Origin: Otis tarda
Lineage: Eukaryota; Chordata; Aves; Otidiformes; Otididae
Length of the DNA stretch: 64,000 bases
Reading direction: 5' to 3'
Assembly (NCBI GenBank): GCA_026413225.1
Contig: CM048591.1
Span: forward strand, 73,992,052 to 74,056,051
The notes under the pieces were generated by a model. It saw nothing but the letters and a program-made list of their open reading frames with translations. It had not been told where the DNA came from and did no database searches. The position numbers were made by a program, and so were the translations under genes. Each line of letters begins with the position of its first letter. The stretch's first letter is position 1. Below are positions 45,766 to 58,585 of this stretch, in pieces.

Positions 45766-48700
45766 GTCCTGCCAAGGTCACTGGTGTGAGTCTGTGGTCC
45801 TCAGTCACGTAAGCAGGGCATCTTGAGACGCTCTGCTGTGCTTCAGGCAAGAACAGGAGGGTTTGCGCGTTCCTGCTGAGGAAGTCAGTTCCCTGTGGTC
45901 GCAAAAGCCACGGTGTGGTCTCAGCTGATGGCCTCAGGAGTAGAGCGAGATGTGGAGTAGCCTTTGTCCTTGTGGTGGTGAAGCGTTCTGCTTAGCCAAT
46001 GTGGCCTAGCAGCTGCGAGTTGCAATGAACATGAAATGCTGTGCTTGAGTTATTTGGTAAGGATGACAGAATTATTTGTCTGAAATAATGGGAGAATGAT
46101 GCCTACTGCACTTCAATTCTGTGTTATCCTTTTTGCTCTTGCTCTCATGGTTAGTTTTTGCAAGCAGTTTGGTCACAAAATGAATAAAGAAAGGTCTTCC
46201 AATCTTCTTCATGTGCACTTGTCAGTTCTTTTTGTAAAGTGATCCGTAGAAGCAGGCATTTGCAAAGCATGCGAAACCGTATTTTATTTTTTTTAAGCTT
46301 TGGCACAATTGAACTAGTGACAGGAAACCTCAAGCACTATATTACTAAGCAATAAATAGCAAGTGACTTTCAGTAATTCCTGGAACTCATTCACAGTATT
46401 ACTACATGACATTTCTCAGTAATTTTCTGGCTGGCTTAAATTCTTCGTACTGGTTAAATCTGAAAAACAAAACAATTTACTAGAAGCAAATTTGCACACA
46501 GCCAAAGGAAATGGAATAGAAAGGGCCTGAGCCTCATGAAGTAGAAGGTTTATATGCAAAAGCTGTTGGGTTTTCTCAGGAAGCTTTCAGGTATGATCCA
46601 GCCTAACCAAAATATTTTTCAGAATAATTACAGAACGGGATACTCACAGATTAGCAATGTTCCTTCAGAGCAAGAAGATGGAGGCGTGAAACGGAAAGCT
46701 GGGCTGCGAGGCTGCACTGCTCTTTTTTGATGTCGCAGTGTAAGAGAAGCAGTATGTGAAGTGCCTGCAATCTTGAATGCGAGTTGTGGAGCTCAGTGAC
46801 TGAGATGAGCCTTGGAGCACTCAGAGATTGCAGACATTATTTCTGGTTGGTAGCATGAAAGACTGGAAGGTGCTTGCCTGCCAGAGGCCACAGCTAGATG
46901 CACGTGGCAGATCCAGGATTATGAGAACTCCCAGCTCTTTCCCAGTTGGTAATCAGTGATAGCATCTCCCCCAGCTTGCTATGAGATGTACCTCTCACAT
47001 CAAGGAATGGGAAGGGAAGTAGTGCACTAACCTAAGAGACTCAAAACTCAGCTGTTTAAAACTGGTTCTTGGAGAGGTTTCTATGAATGAGGAAGAGTAT
47101 GGCTTAAGGGCAGAGCTTCCCCTTCAATTAAAAGGAATGCACTCACGTCACATTTGTGGGAGAACTTCCTCCTTCTGAAATGGACTTTTCTGGTGCTTGG
47201 CTCTGCTTGTCATGAGGCACTGATCTTTTTTCTTAGATCTGGTGGTTGGAAATGCAAATCACCAAGAGTTTTTATTTGTGTCCAAAGACATTGCAGGTGA
47301 ATCACAATCTCTGCAGTTTGTTTTACCCATTCATAAAGTGGACACGGTGAAAAACACACACACACACACATGGACACTGGTCTCAGGAGCCACACTAGGC
47401 AAAAAGCAGTTCCAGGCTTGGGAGAAGTCTGGATTTTTTGATTCAAACCTATATTTTCTGAAAGGAACAGGCTTCCCTGACCACTGCAAAGAGCCTGGGA
47501 TTCCAGGCAAGGCGAGAGACCTAACTTGCAGCATTTTAAGTGAAGTACTCCAAGCTCGAAGTAATTTCCCTTTACTGATGGACAGGTCTTTCTTCTCCTT
47601 ATTATTATTTGTACTGAGCTGGTGGTTTGCAAGACGCACTGCATCCTAAATTTATTTATTTAAAACTAAATATCGAAGGATGTGTGTCACGACTAAAGCC
47701 AGCAAAGGATACCTCAGTGAATTTCATCAGCTTTTGCAAGTGAATATGGGAAAAATGCTTCTGGCTGGAGTGATAAAGGCCCTGTGTACACGTATAAATA
47801 ATGTGAGTACCATGGGGTAGCATAAAGCTATTTTCTACATTTTGCATTTGGAATATTGAGGCACATGGAGGTGAAAGATTTGTCCCAAGTGCATAAAGGA
47901 GTACTGGGACACAGCTGGGAATGGTACCCAGATGCCTTGAGTCTCAGAGTGATACTGCAACTGCCGGATGACAGATAGTCTTGCCAGATTTTATGGAGAG
48001 GGTTCAGGAAAGTATCTGTTCAGTTTTGTGTTGGCTATCTGCTTTAATTTGGCAGTCTTGTGAAAAAGCTAATGTTTTGTATTTTGAAGGTCATTTTGAA
48101 TGGGAAGTCTGATGCTCTAAGCTTTTAAAAAATGTTGTATCACCAAAATGGGAGTGTCTTTAACACAGTCAATGCAGGGAATCATGAAAGATGCACTTCT
48201 AAAAGAACTGTGGAATTTTAATTTATTCTCATCCCCTTTTCTAGAAAAAATGGTTGCTTTAAGATGATCTTAGAAGCAATAATAAGAGGATATATCCATG
48301 GAGAAACAATATAATTTCCCTCCTCCCCCTCATGCTTATGTTTCAGGTCCTTTATTCATTTTTAAGTGCTTTGGGTTCTTTTGATCTCTCTCTACTTTCT
48401 CCTCATGACAGGGAATTTATTTCTTTAACGCAAAAATCCTCCTTCCCCCTCTCTGAGATGTTAATATGGTCTCTGCACGTGGCTTCAGGCTTGAATCTTG
48501 GCAAGGAAGCTCTCAATTATTAGGCAATTTTTAAAAACAAACACAGTTTCAGCTGTTTTATGCAGAGGAGGAGCGCAAAATGCTAGTTGTTTTCCAAGAC
48601 ACTCTGTAATGCCCTGAAGGGTAACGGTTGAGAGCTAAAACACATGAGTATTTCAAATCCGTTGATGTTGCTAACACGATTTTTGTTCTGATGTGGACCA

Positions 48701-51700
48701 AATTTGCTCTGGACAAATGTACATCTGTACAACATGTAATACGTCTATCATTTGCATCTGGCCTCTAACACACTTGCATGTCAAAGAGCCAAGAGTACAC
48801 TTAACCAGTTTGTCAATTATAATCCGGGGCTGTGTCCATTGCAAGATTTCATAGCTTACTTGCTGCAATAAGAGCCATCACAAAACAGGAGCACTGCTGC
48901 ACTGCACTTGGGGACCCTGACTTTGGGGTTTTTTTTGAGGGCAAGCAGACATTCAAAAGACTTCTGATGAAGGAAAACCCTTAAAAAACCTCCTTTGGCT
49001 ACTTAGCCTGTTTGCAGAGGAGCAAAGTGAAGCATGCTCGGGAATGGAAAGCAGCTGAGAAAATACCCCTGGGGAAGAAGGAGAAGAGGAGTGAGGGGCA
49101 TAAGCTGCTGCTGGTCTTTTCTGGGTCTGGGAGAAGGGGAGGGGGAGTAATGGCTTTCGGGGAAGGTATTGATGGAAAGGAAAATGTGAAAGGAATCCAA
49201 AGCTGTTATTGCATGGAGCTGACAGGGGCTGAGTGAGGTTTATGAGTTGAGGCTCGGTTTGGTGAGCCCATGGCTAGCCCTCCATGGCCTGTTTGAGAAT
49301 GTGGCTTCCACCCTACTGCATTTCACCTTTCAGGCTTTGTGAAAGAAACAAGGTAGAAAATCAAAACAGCTAGATTTTTCAAGGACAGAGCATTCAGGGG
49401 GCTTTGCTTTCAATGTTAAGCCACTTGATTAATTAAAAATAATCCACTTTTTAATAGTGATTGAACACTAAAGATTTTTTTAGAAGTTACTTCCCATCAA
49501 AATACCACCACCATTTAATTTTCCACAAAGTACATTAGTTTTGTGGAGCTCTGTGTTTCAGGAGGAAATATTTTGGTCTATAGTTTGTGTCTGGCTTCTG
49601 AGCTCAAGGCCATTACGTCAGAGCCTGTGTTGGGCTTCTCCTCGTGCCCTGGGCTGTAACCACACAGTAATTGGTGTGGCTGTGGCAAGAGTAAGCCTGG
49701 TGGGTTTTATTCTTGTCACTGCAGTATCTTGAGAGAAGTGGATGGAAATCACTTCAGAGCCTACCAACCGCGCAAAACAAAAGCTGAGGAGCTGTCATGC
49801 TCCTGTGAGAAGGAAACCAAAGAACTGCAAGTGTTCAAGTACATGTCTCCCAAAACTATCTTCACGCACAGGGAGGAGTTGTCTCCATGGTCCTATGGCA
49901 CCTTCCTTTCAGCTGCCCCAGTCCCACCAACATTTGATTTTGGGAAAGAGAGGCCATGCATGCCATATACCAACATAGAAAGGTGGCCATGGAGACCTTT
50001 GTCTAGCCAAGAAGAAATCCAGGCAGAAGGGGACAGATGAAGAAAGATAGCTTTAGCTGAAGCCTTTCAGGGATTCAGGCTCTGCTTTCGTTCTTGCCAT
50101 GTCTGGTTTCCATTAGAGTGCAAACATTACAGTTATCCCTATTTAATGCCAAAAAGGTGAAGGGCCTTTGGGAAGAGAAGAGTAGATCTGTACCCACTGA
50201 GTGTGACAAAGCCAGGATGTGTAAAACCTGGAAGATGAGATGCAAAAGAGTCTAGTTTCTGCCAGGGACAAAATCACCCTTACAGTACTGGAGTCCTTAA
50301 TTAAAAAAAATCAATAACCATAAAATCGTAGCTCTTCTGCTGTAGGTTGCTAAAAAGTTAGTGCTATTTTGTTGTAACACTGGTTCAGGTTGCTGAGTTG
50401 AAGTCAGTTAACTTTCCTGTACTTGTGTGTATTTCAGGCAAACCTCCCCAAGAAAGGACTAGCAGAAGTGGAAGTATCTGTCCTCTCATCGGCCTGTCTG
50501 TGCTGGGGACTCAGCTTTTCATCATAACATCTTTATTTTTTTAATGGTCTTCTCTGTACAATTTTTAAATGAGGAGGGACAAAACAAATCATGATGAAGC
50601 TCTACAGTTTTACATATTACATGATTTATGTCTCAGTGCACCAGAAGAAGGGGTATGGGTATTCTGAGATAAATGTAAAGTTCACACTACTTAGAAATCT
50701 CCTTTTCAGAAGGAAAGCAAATGCAGTAACTTACACCCACTCTCTCTTGGCTACAAGGCTAGGGTGGAGCTTGCATTAATTTGTCTGTTAAAATAAACAA
50801 AGGATCTGTTGATGGTTTTGGTGGACCACATAGTCTCAAAGCTCATGGCCTCTGAATCAATGCTGTTGAAAATACCTGCTTGCTCAAGAAAAAGGCAATT
50901 AAAACTCATAATTTCTGGAGCTAGCAATACTAAGGAACTTTAAAGCATCTTTCCATTGCTTTCATGGGTACACGTGCTGTCCTCTTAACACTTCTATTCG
51001 CAGAACTCTGTCAGTTCTTACTATCCTGGTGCAGAATTCTGTAATTAAAAATAAAATCCTGAAAATTACCATTTGTCACTTCCTTTTCCTTCTGGCACTT
51101 ACAGACAGCAATAACAAGCACTCAAAAAAGCTGTAAATAAATAAAGTTGCTTTGCCTTATTAAAGCTCTGAGAAAAGAGAATATAATTGCACTAGATTTG
51201 ATATGGAAATGAAAATATAATTTTGGATCAGGAAACTGATTTGTCACTGGAAAACTAATGTCACACTATCTTAAAATATAGCGCTGAGGACAATAAAGGA
51301 GGAAGAATAATGTTTAGAATAGTAAAATATACTCTCAAACATAGAAGGTTAGAAAAGATATGGTAACATCTGTCTGTGTGAAATAAAATAATCCAGATAT
51401 TCTTTTTAATAAAGAGTGTATGTATTTCTTCAGACTATTTACATCATCAATACTGTTGATTCTAAACGGATGCTTAGACCAACTTTTACTGTATGCAAGA
51501 CATTTTTTTTTAACAAGGATGTTTGTTGATCTGGTTTAGTGTGACACCGTGAAGACTACAGAGATCAAAGCCAGCATATTCTAGGCTACATTCACTTGAA
51601 AAAGTATCTGTTTCTCATCCTCAAGCTATAAAAGCAAGCAAAGGTGCCGTTTTCTGGATGCTTGTCCTCAGCTGTTACCTGCAGGAGTTCACATATTATT

Positions 51701-54700
51701 TTGGGTGAAATCCCCACTCCACTGAGATAACTGGTAGTTCTGGCATTGTTTTTGATGGAGTCAGCAACCAGTAATCTACATTTAGAAATTAAAAAAAAAA
51801 GTAAACCTTTGAATTTAAACTTTATCGTTTTATGTTTGCTTGCAAGAAATTCAGTTTAGAGGGGCTGTTTATTTTGAAAATAAACATTGCATTTTTGTAT
51901 TTGAATTTTTGAGATATTTTTATTAAATATGTCTCAAATACATGTATTTATATGGATAAATGGGTTATTTGTTAAATTTTCAAATAACAAAAAAAAGGTA
52001 CTCTTTCGATTCCTGACAACAAACTCCCTTCCTACAGAATTTTCTCGGAGGCTGCCAGTGGTTCGATCTGCAGGTGCTGTACTGTCAGCAGAGGTGACCA
52101 GAACGCAATGTCTGCCTCCGCTATTGGCTCTGCCCTGACTTGTTTCACAGCCCCGGCTACCAATTTAACATCCATGGATGTATCATTACCTGGTGTAAAC
52201 CCACTAACACCGGCAGTGAGGCTCTGCCTCGCTGTGCCTTGGTTTACTCTTGTGATGAAATGAGCAGAGCCAGCTGCGCTCGCCAAGTGAATTGCACTGG
52301 GTAAATAACGAACAGATGTCAAATGCTCTGGGCTTCTCTGATGGTGAAAAAAACCCAACCAACAAAAAGAAGCTGCAGGAATGGCTAGGAGTGCTGTTAT
52401 ATTCAGAAATCTTCACAGAGCTGGCAGGTGAATTATTAGGAATGCGAGCTGTGGTAAAGACTAGTTACTCTTAATTCCTCATTAAAATATTTGCTTACAG
52501 ATCTAAGTTCTTCTGAGCAGTTGTTTTGAAGTCATGGTAATGGGTACATTTGACTCACGTAATGTTTAACTTGCAGCATTCTATTTGCTCAAGGTTTCGA
52601 AAGTATTATAAGATCAAATGTGTGTTGTGGGAGAGAAAAAGTCAAACAATATCTGAATTCCAGTCAGGCTCCAGGAAGACACAAGACTTTCGCTTATCTA
52701 TTAAAAAGTAAACATTTGCAGCTATATTTTGTTCGCTACCAGTAGGTGCCAGCTACTCTTATACTGCATGATCTAAATTATATTATTATATTATCAAGTC
52801 TCTGAAAAACCAGTATTATGCATAGAAAGCTGACCTTACATAATGAGAGTTACTTTTGCAAAAGGGCTTCTTGAAGCTTAGATTTTTTTTTTGCTGTTAA
52901 GTAATTCTTTTTGTATTAATGTGGTTGTGTAAATTTTTTGGGCTGAGCTGCAAAGGACAGTGCTGTACAAGCCTTAACGAAGAGCTGCCATGCAAATGAT
53001 AGCAAAAAAAGCAATAAAAAAAGGCAAAGTCAGCCCCCTTTGATGGCTCCCATGGCTGCTTACACACTTTATCCCTTGTATTGCAGCAGTTTGAACAGCA
53101 GCAGGAGCAGTGTTACAGCCAGCCTTAGACCACGAGGGTGTGAGGGGCAACAAACCCTCTGGGGAGCAGGAGGTGCCCCCAGCGCGCAGAGAGCTGGGGT
53201 GCTGCTGTGGTGGGAAGGAGGGGGTGAGTGAGGACAGGGGCTCCTGGAGGCATCCGAGGAGAAGGAGGACAGTCTTGGACGAAAGCTGGGAGGAAACCAC
53301 TGGGCCTGAACTCCTGGTGGCTCCAGGGACTGAAGTTTTAAGCCTGGTAACAGAAATACAGCTGCAGGCTTGCAAGTGCTTAATTTTAGTCATCGGTGAT
53401 AAAGTGATCATCTATTAAAGGAACTGTGGTTATGGGAGGGTTGGTGTTTAAAAAACTCTTCCTATTTCTTAGAAGGCCAGACATGCTCAGCAGGCAGTGC
53501 CTTCCTCTGAAGTGCTTTCCTCAGCAGCCACAGCAGAAAGCACTGCCCACATCCGTGGGGTAAAGCTGGTGGAGGAGCAGGGCTGCCTCCTGCCCGCCAA
53601 GGTGAACGCCTGCAGCACTGTTACCCCACTGTGGAGTCTGAGTGCCTTCCAAAATATGAGTTGGGGAAACTAAGGCGTTGCTCTCCAAATGGCTGGCAGC
53701 AGCTTCCAGCAGCTCTTCCCTGCACCCATGTCCTACATTTTACCTGATCCCTCCCTTGGCTGCGGCCCTGCTGATGCTGCCGAGTGCCCTTTGACTGCTG
53801 TAAGCTCTGCGAGAATGCTTTTCTCCTGCACTAGGAATTAATTTGCAGGGCTGCGGCTCATATGAATAATTGATGTGGCTTCTTCCTGCCTGCTTCCCCT
53901 CACTCTTGTTAAATCTAAATTTTGTGAGTCTTCTGTGCCACCCTTCCTGAGAGTGACCAATGTTGCAGTGCTTCACAGGGACTGCTGGAAGGATAAACTT
54001 TGTTAAAGCTGTCAGAAAGTCTCCACAGTTTACAGTGGTTAAATGTTTGTCTGGTTGCATCATTATTAATTCCTTGTCAAGGATCTTGGAAAAAAAAATA
54101 AATTAACACTTCAGGCAAAAAGATGTTTCCATGCAACCTGATACATGTTAGATGTGTGGTCTTCTCATAAACCCAAAGCAGTGGTCTTTGCTATCCTGAA
54201 TTACTCCCCGTCATCATTTAATGAAACCCTGCTCATACACAAGCTTAGAAAAACAAGCTAGAGAAAACAGTTTGACTAACTTAGTAAAGGTATTTTAGAA
54301 AGACTTGAACCAAATGAAATTTCAGTTGAAGAGGAAAAAAACAGGTGATTTGGGATGGTAAGTGAAGAACAGTACATCTGCCCTGGTGAATTGTCCAGGG
54401 CACATGAAATATTTACTGGAGACCAGTACTTCTATAAGAAAAGTAGGATTCTAGCTCTTGCTATTGAAGGCTGAATTGTTTTCCAACCATGAAACAGATG
54501 GAGGGGGAGCTTGTGCCTGAGTGTAGCCATAAAACCTTTGGTACACTGGAAAAAAGGTGCTTTCCCCATGTAGACAACTTCAGCCCTGTTTTGTTGGGTT
54601 TTTTTTCCCTATTTGCTGGCCAGAGCCTGTGTGCTAAAAGCCAGAGAGGGTCCCGTGTGGGCTGCAGCAGCACACATCCCTGGGAAGGGCGTCAGTGCGA

Positions 54701-57657
54701 CCCCTTCATGGTGTGGGCACGGCAGCTGGGTGCCCATAGGTGGTCCTGCTGCCACAAGCACTCCCTTGTTTCCACCTAGTCACTGGGAAAGGTCTTTTCC
54801 TTCACTATAAATCCTTTCATTAAGTTTCCCTCTGGTGTGCTGAGTTTACCCAGATGTGCTGGAGGATCTGCAGCCCTTCCCCACAAGTGTTTCTCGCTTT
54901 GTACCATCATCTCTCATGTTGCCTCAGAAATTTTATCAACAGCGCAGAGCTGAGCCTGCAGGGAGGAGAAAGCTGGTGGGCACCAAGCGTAGAAATGATT
55001 GTGGGGAGACCAGCTGGACTGGGGGATGCTGCGATGTCCTCCTGCTCTGCTGCAGTAGGACCTTGGCTAAGCCCTTTCACCTCTCCATGTCCCTCCTTTC
55101 TTGTCCTTCCTCCAGTCTATTCAGACAGTGAATGACTTAGGGCAAGGCCTGTCTTTTCTTGGCGGTGTGTATGTGTACAGTGACCAACATAAAAGACTTG
55201 TAATTTCATCTGGAACTGCTGCTCCAGTTCGAGTAGCACCCAAAATACATGTTTAAGGTCCAGGTAATTAATCTCTAAGTGGTATCTGCTGGTGGAAGGT
55301 GGAAGTCCCCTCTGTATGCAGAAATCACAATTTCTGTTCTGAGTTAGTGCTTCCACATGAAACCAAACACTTAAGGATCTTTGAGAAGTTTGGTTTCAAG
55401 TGCAAAGGTTGTGTGGAGAGGGGTTTATACTTTGAACGTGTTGCTGTGAACCTACTGTGCTCCAGCCTGTGGTCCCACGCACGTATGGCACGCTTCCCTG
55501 ATACTTGACAAATTCTTATAGTCTCTTGATAGGGATTTTTTGATAACACTTTGCATTCCTATAATGTTTGTTCCAATTAATCTCGCCTTCCTAGCATTGG
55601 ACTAGGCGGAGGTATTTAAAATAGCCACCAGTGGGTTTTGTTTTTCTCTCTCTAACTATGCTGTGGCTGCATCTTGCACTTGCGCAGAATCTCGGTGGCT
55701 GCTCAGGGGACATATCTCCTATGTGCTCCCTAAACAGGCTCCCCTCAGGAAGGGTGCTAAAGGCATTTTCTCCACCTCGCTGGTGGCAAAATGCAGGCCC
55801 TGCTGTCAAAAGTGGCACCATTCCCATTCAGCTGCAATGGAAACGGACTCAGCCCTTCAGTCTCTGCTGTTAGTTTATCTCCAATTTAGTAACAAATGAC
55901 ACCACCAAGTCTGTGCTGGAAGTTTCGAGGCGTTGGTTTTACACCAGGCCACCCAGAAGCCAGGCAACGGGAACAGAAATGCGGCTGCGCTGAAGCTGTC
56001 CTGCTTCATTGTGCTTTGTGCCGCTGTACGGCACACGTAACGCAGTGCCTCCCGGAAACTCCCTTAACCTTCCCACCGGGAGGGGATTATTATGCTGGTT
56101 TTGGCATGGGAAATGAGGGGATAGGAAAGGGAATACAGCTAATAATGAGGAGTAGCTGCAGACACACCAGAGATACACAGATGTCAGACTCTCTCCCTGC
56201 CAGAGGACACTCCTGGAAGATAGAGCTTTTGCCTTAGTAGAGGATAAATGTAATTTTCTCCATTCTTCAGTTAAAAGTAGAAGACTGAGGGGAAGAAGGG
56301 GTGTCCTACTTCCAGTATATCTAGCTGGTAAAGTAAAGAACCAAAAAATCTTTTCAATTTGCCACGGAGTGACAGAAAAGTCTGTCTGCACGAGGCAGCA
56401 GATCACCCTGGAGGCATCACTCATTGCAGACTAATTGCGTGAGATCGTTTTCATACCACAGACACACGCAGCGACTGAACCGTGGATTAACCATGCATTG
56501 GCTACCTGACCTGACTTGCCATTATCCCAAGACATTGCGATGTTTAGCTTGCCAGCATGCAAAACGGGGCCTTGCTGACATCAGGGTGCAGTAGGGAAGA
56601 GGGACGGTCAGACCGGGAGAGCGAGAGGGACGGCTCGCGTTTTTCAGGGCTGACATCACATCTGGAAAGCTGCTGCCATCTGGTGAGTCAGCACACAAAA
56701 GGCAATCATACGAGGCCGGCCATCCAATCGCTTGGATGGAGGAAAATGCGCTGTTTCTGCCAGCAGGCTCGTTACAACTAAGCCTCTGCCTTTATCGGGG
56801 AATTCTGAGAACGCTGCAAAGAACCCATCAATAAAATCTCCACCTGCTTTCCTTGATTGTAACCTCGTTTGCCACTTGCAGGTTTTCTGAGCTGTGTAGG
56901 TGTCAAACCTTACCAGCTGTGGTAAATTTTACTGGATTGGGGCAGGAATGTCTTTTTTTTGGCTACTGTCCCCGTGTGGTCTTGTTCATGCCTGAAGCAC
57001 TGGAGCCCCAGTCCGGTATGAAGCATGATGGTGGGAACAATGCACCTGGCATGCTCATCTTTTGGAGAGTCTGGTTATCATTCTCAGTTCCTTTGCTGGC
57101 AGGAGAACCCATAAGTTCAGAAAAAGAGGAGAAAAAGCAATTTTTTGTATCTCCTCTGTGGTTTGAAGACTAGAAGATTTTCTTGCTTCTCTTTTACTGC
57201 TGGCTGTCATAGCCCTTGAGATGCCAACCAAGATTTATTTTTTGAGGATATGTTCTCTTATTCACTATGGATTTTACTAGTAGGAAAAAATAGAGATATT
57301 GCAGTGTCACAGTGATTGAAAATATGTACCTCTTATGGTCATTGTCACATCAAATGGGAAGAGCATCCCTTTGTTGTGGTTTTCATCAGGCACCCTGTTG
57401 CTTTCTGCTACAAACACACTTGAGAATACTCACTCATCAGTTACCTATCACTATCTCAAATATTCTATAATACCTCCCTATGTTCCTTTCTCTTCCTTTC
57501 CATCTTTTGAGATGCATGGAGAACTCCTGAGGAAAGCCCTAAAGACTGAGGCAAAGGGACTACTGTACATCTGGGGAGAAAAGTGAGTAACAACTGCCAT
57601 CTCCAAACAGCATGGACTATCAAATTCACTTAGTAATTTCTGTGTTGACTCCACAGT
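45766..57657. other. gene-free interval
   Basis: About 11.9 kb with no recognised gene. There is a CA microsatellite at 47354-47370 and scattered A/T runs. Short open frames match no family I know. Confidence 0.55.
47354..47370. repeat. CA dinucleotide microsatellite
   Basis: Eight or so ACAC units in a row within gene-free DNA. Confidence 0.85.
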
Positions 57658-58585
57658 TCATAGAATCATAGAATGGTTAGAGTTGGAAGGGACCTTCAAA
57701 GGTCATCTAGTCCAACGCCCCTGCAAGGAGCAGGGACATCCCCGACTAGATTAGGTTGCTCAGAGCCTCATCCAGCCTGGCCTTGAACATTTCCAGGGAT
57801 GGGGCTTCCACCACCTCTCTGGGCAACCTGTTCCAGTGTTCTACAACTTGCATTGTAAAAAATTTTTTCCTTATGTCCAGTCTGAATCTATCTCCCTCTA
57901 TGTTAAAACCATTACTCCTTGTCCTATCGCAACTGGCCCTACTGAACAGCCTCTCCCCATCTTTCTTGTAGGCCCCCTTGAGGTACTGGAAGACTGCTAT
58001 CAGGTCTCCCCGGAGCCTCCTCTTGTCCAGGCTGAACAGCCCCAACTCTCTCAGCCTGTCCTCATAGGAAAGGTGATCCAGCCCTCTGATCATCTTTGTG
58101 GCCCTCCTCTGGACCTTCTCCAACTGGTCCATGTTCTTCTTATGTTGGGGACTCCAGAACTGGACACAGTACTCCAGGTGGGGTCTCACCAGGGCAGAGT
58201 AGAGGGGGAGAATCACCTCCCTCGACCTGCTGGCCACGCTTCTGTTGATGCAGCCCATGATGCGATTGGCCTTCTGGGCCGCAGAACGCATTGCCAGCTC
58301 ATGTTGAGCTTCTCGTTCACCAGCACTCCCAAGTCCTTCTCCTCAGGGCTGCTCTCAATCCATTCTCCTCCCAGCCTGTATTTGTGCCTGGGATTGCCAC
58401 GACCCAGGTGCAGGACTTTGCACTTGGCCTGGTTGAACTTCATGAGGCTGGCATGGGCCCACCTCTCCAGCCTGTCAAGGTCCCTCTGGATGGCATCCCT
58501 CCCTATGTTGCACTTTAGTATGTCTGCAGAAAGGTCAATCTTATTTGTCAAAAAGCTTTCACTGGCAGAGAACCAATCCACACTT
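57658..58585 (-). repeat. CR1 LINE, 3' kilobase, minus strand, readable reverse-transcriptase C-terminus
   Basis: Starts on the plus strand with TCATAGAATCATAGAATGG (CR1 3' end in reverse). On the minus strand a 181-codon frame (58291-57746) reads [20 protein letters not shown] and continues without a stop through the usual [12 protein letters not shown] and [16 protein letters not shown] segments. The preceding part ([20 protein letters not shown]) lies in another frame (58581-58213), showing a frameshift near 58,290. It is 5'-truncated. It is the best-preserved CR1 in the window but not functional. Confidence 0.95.
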
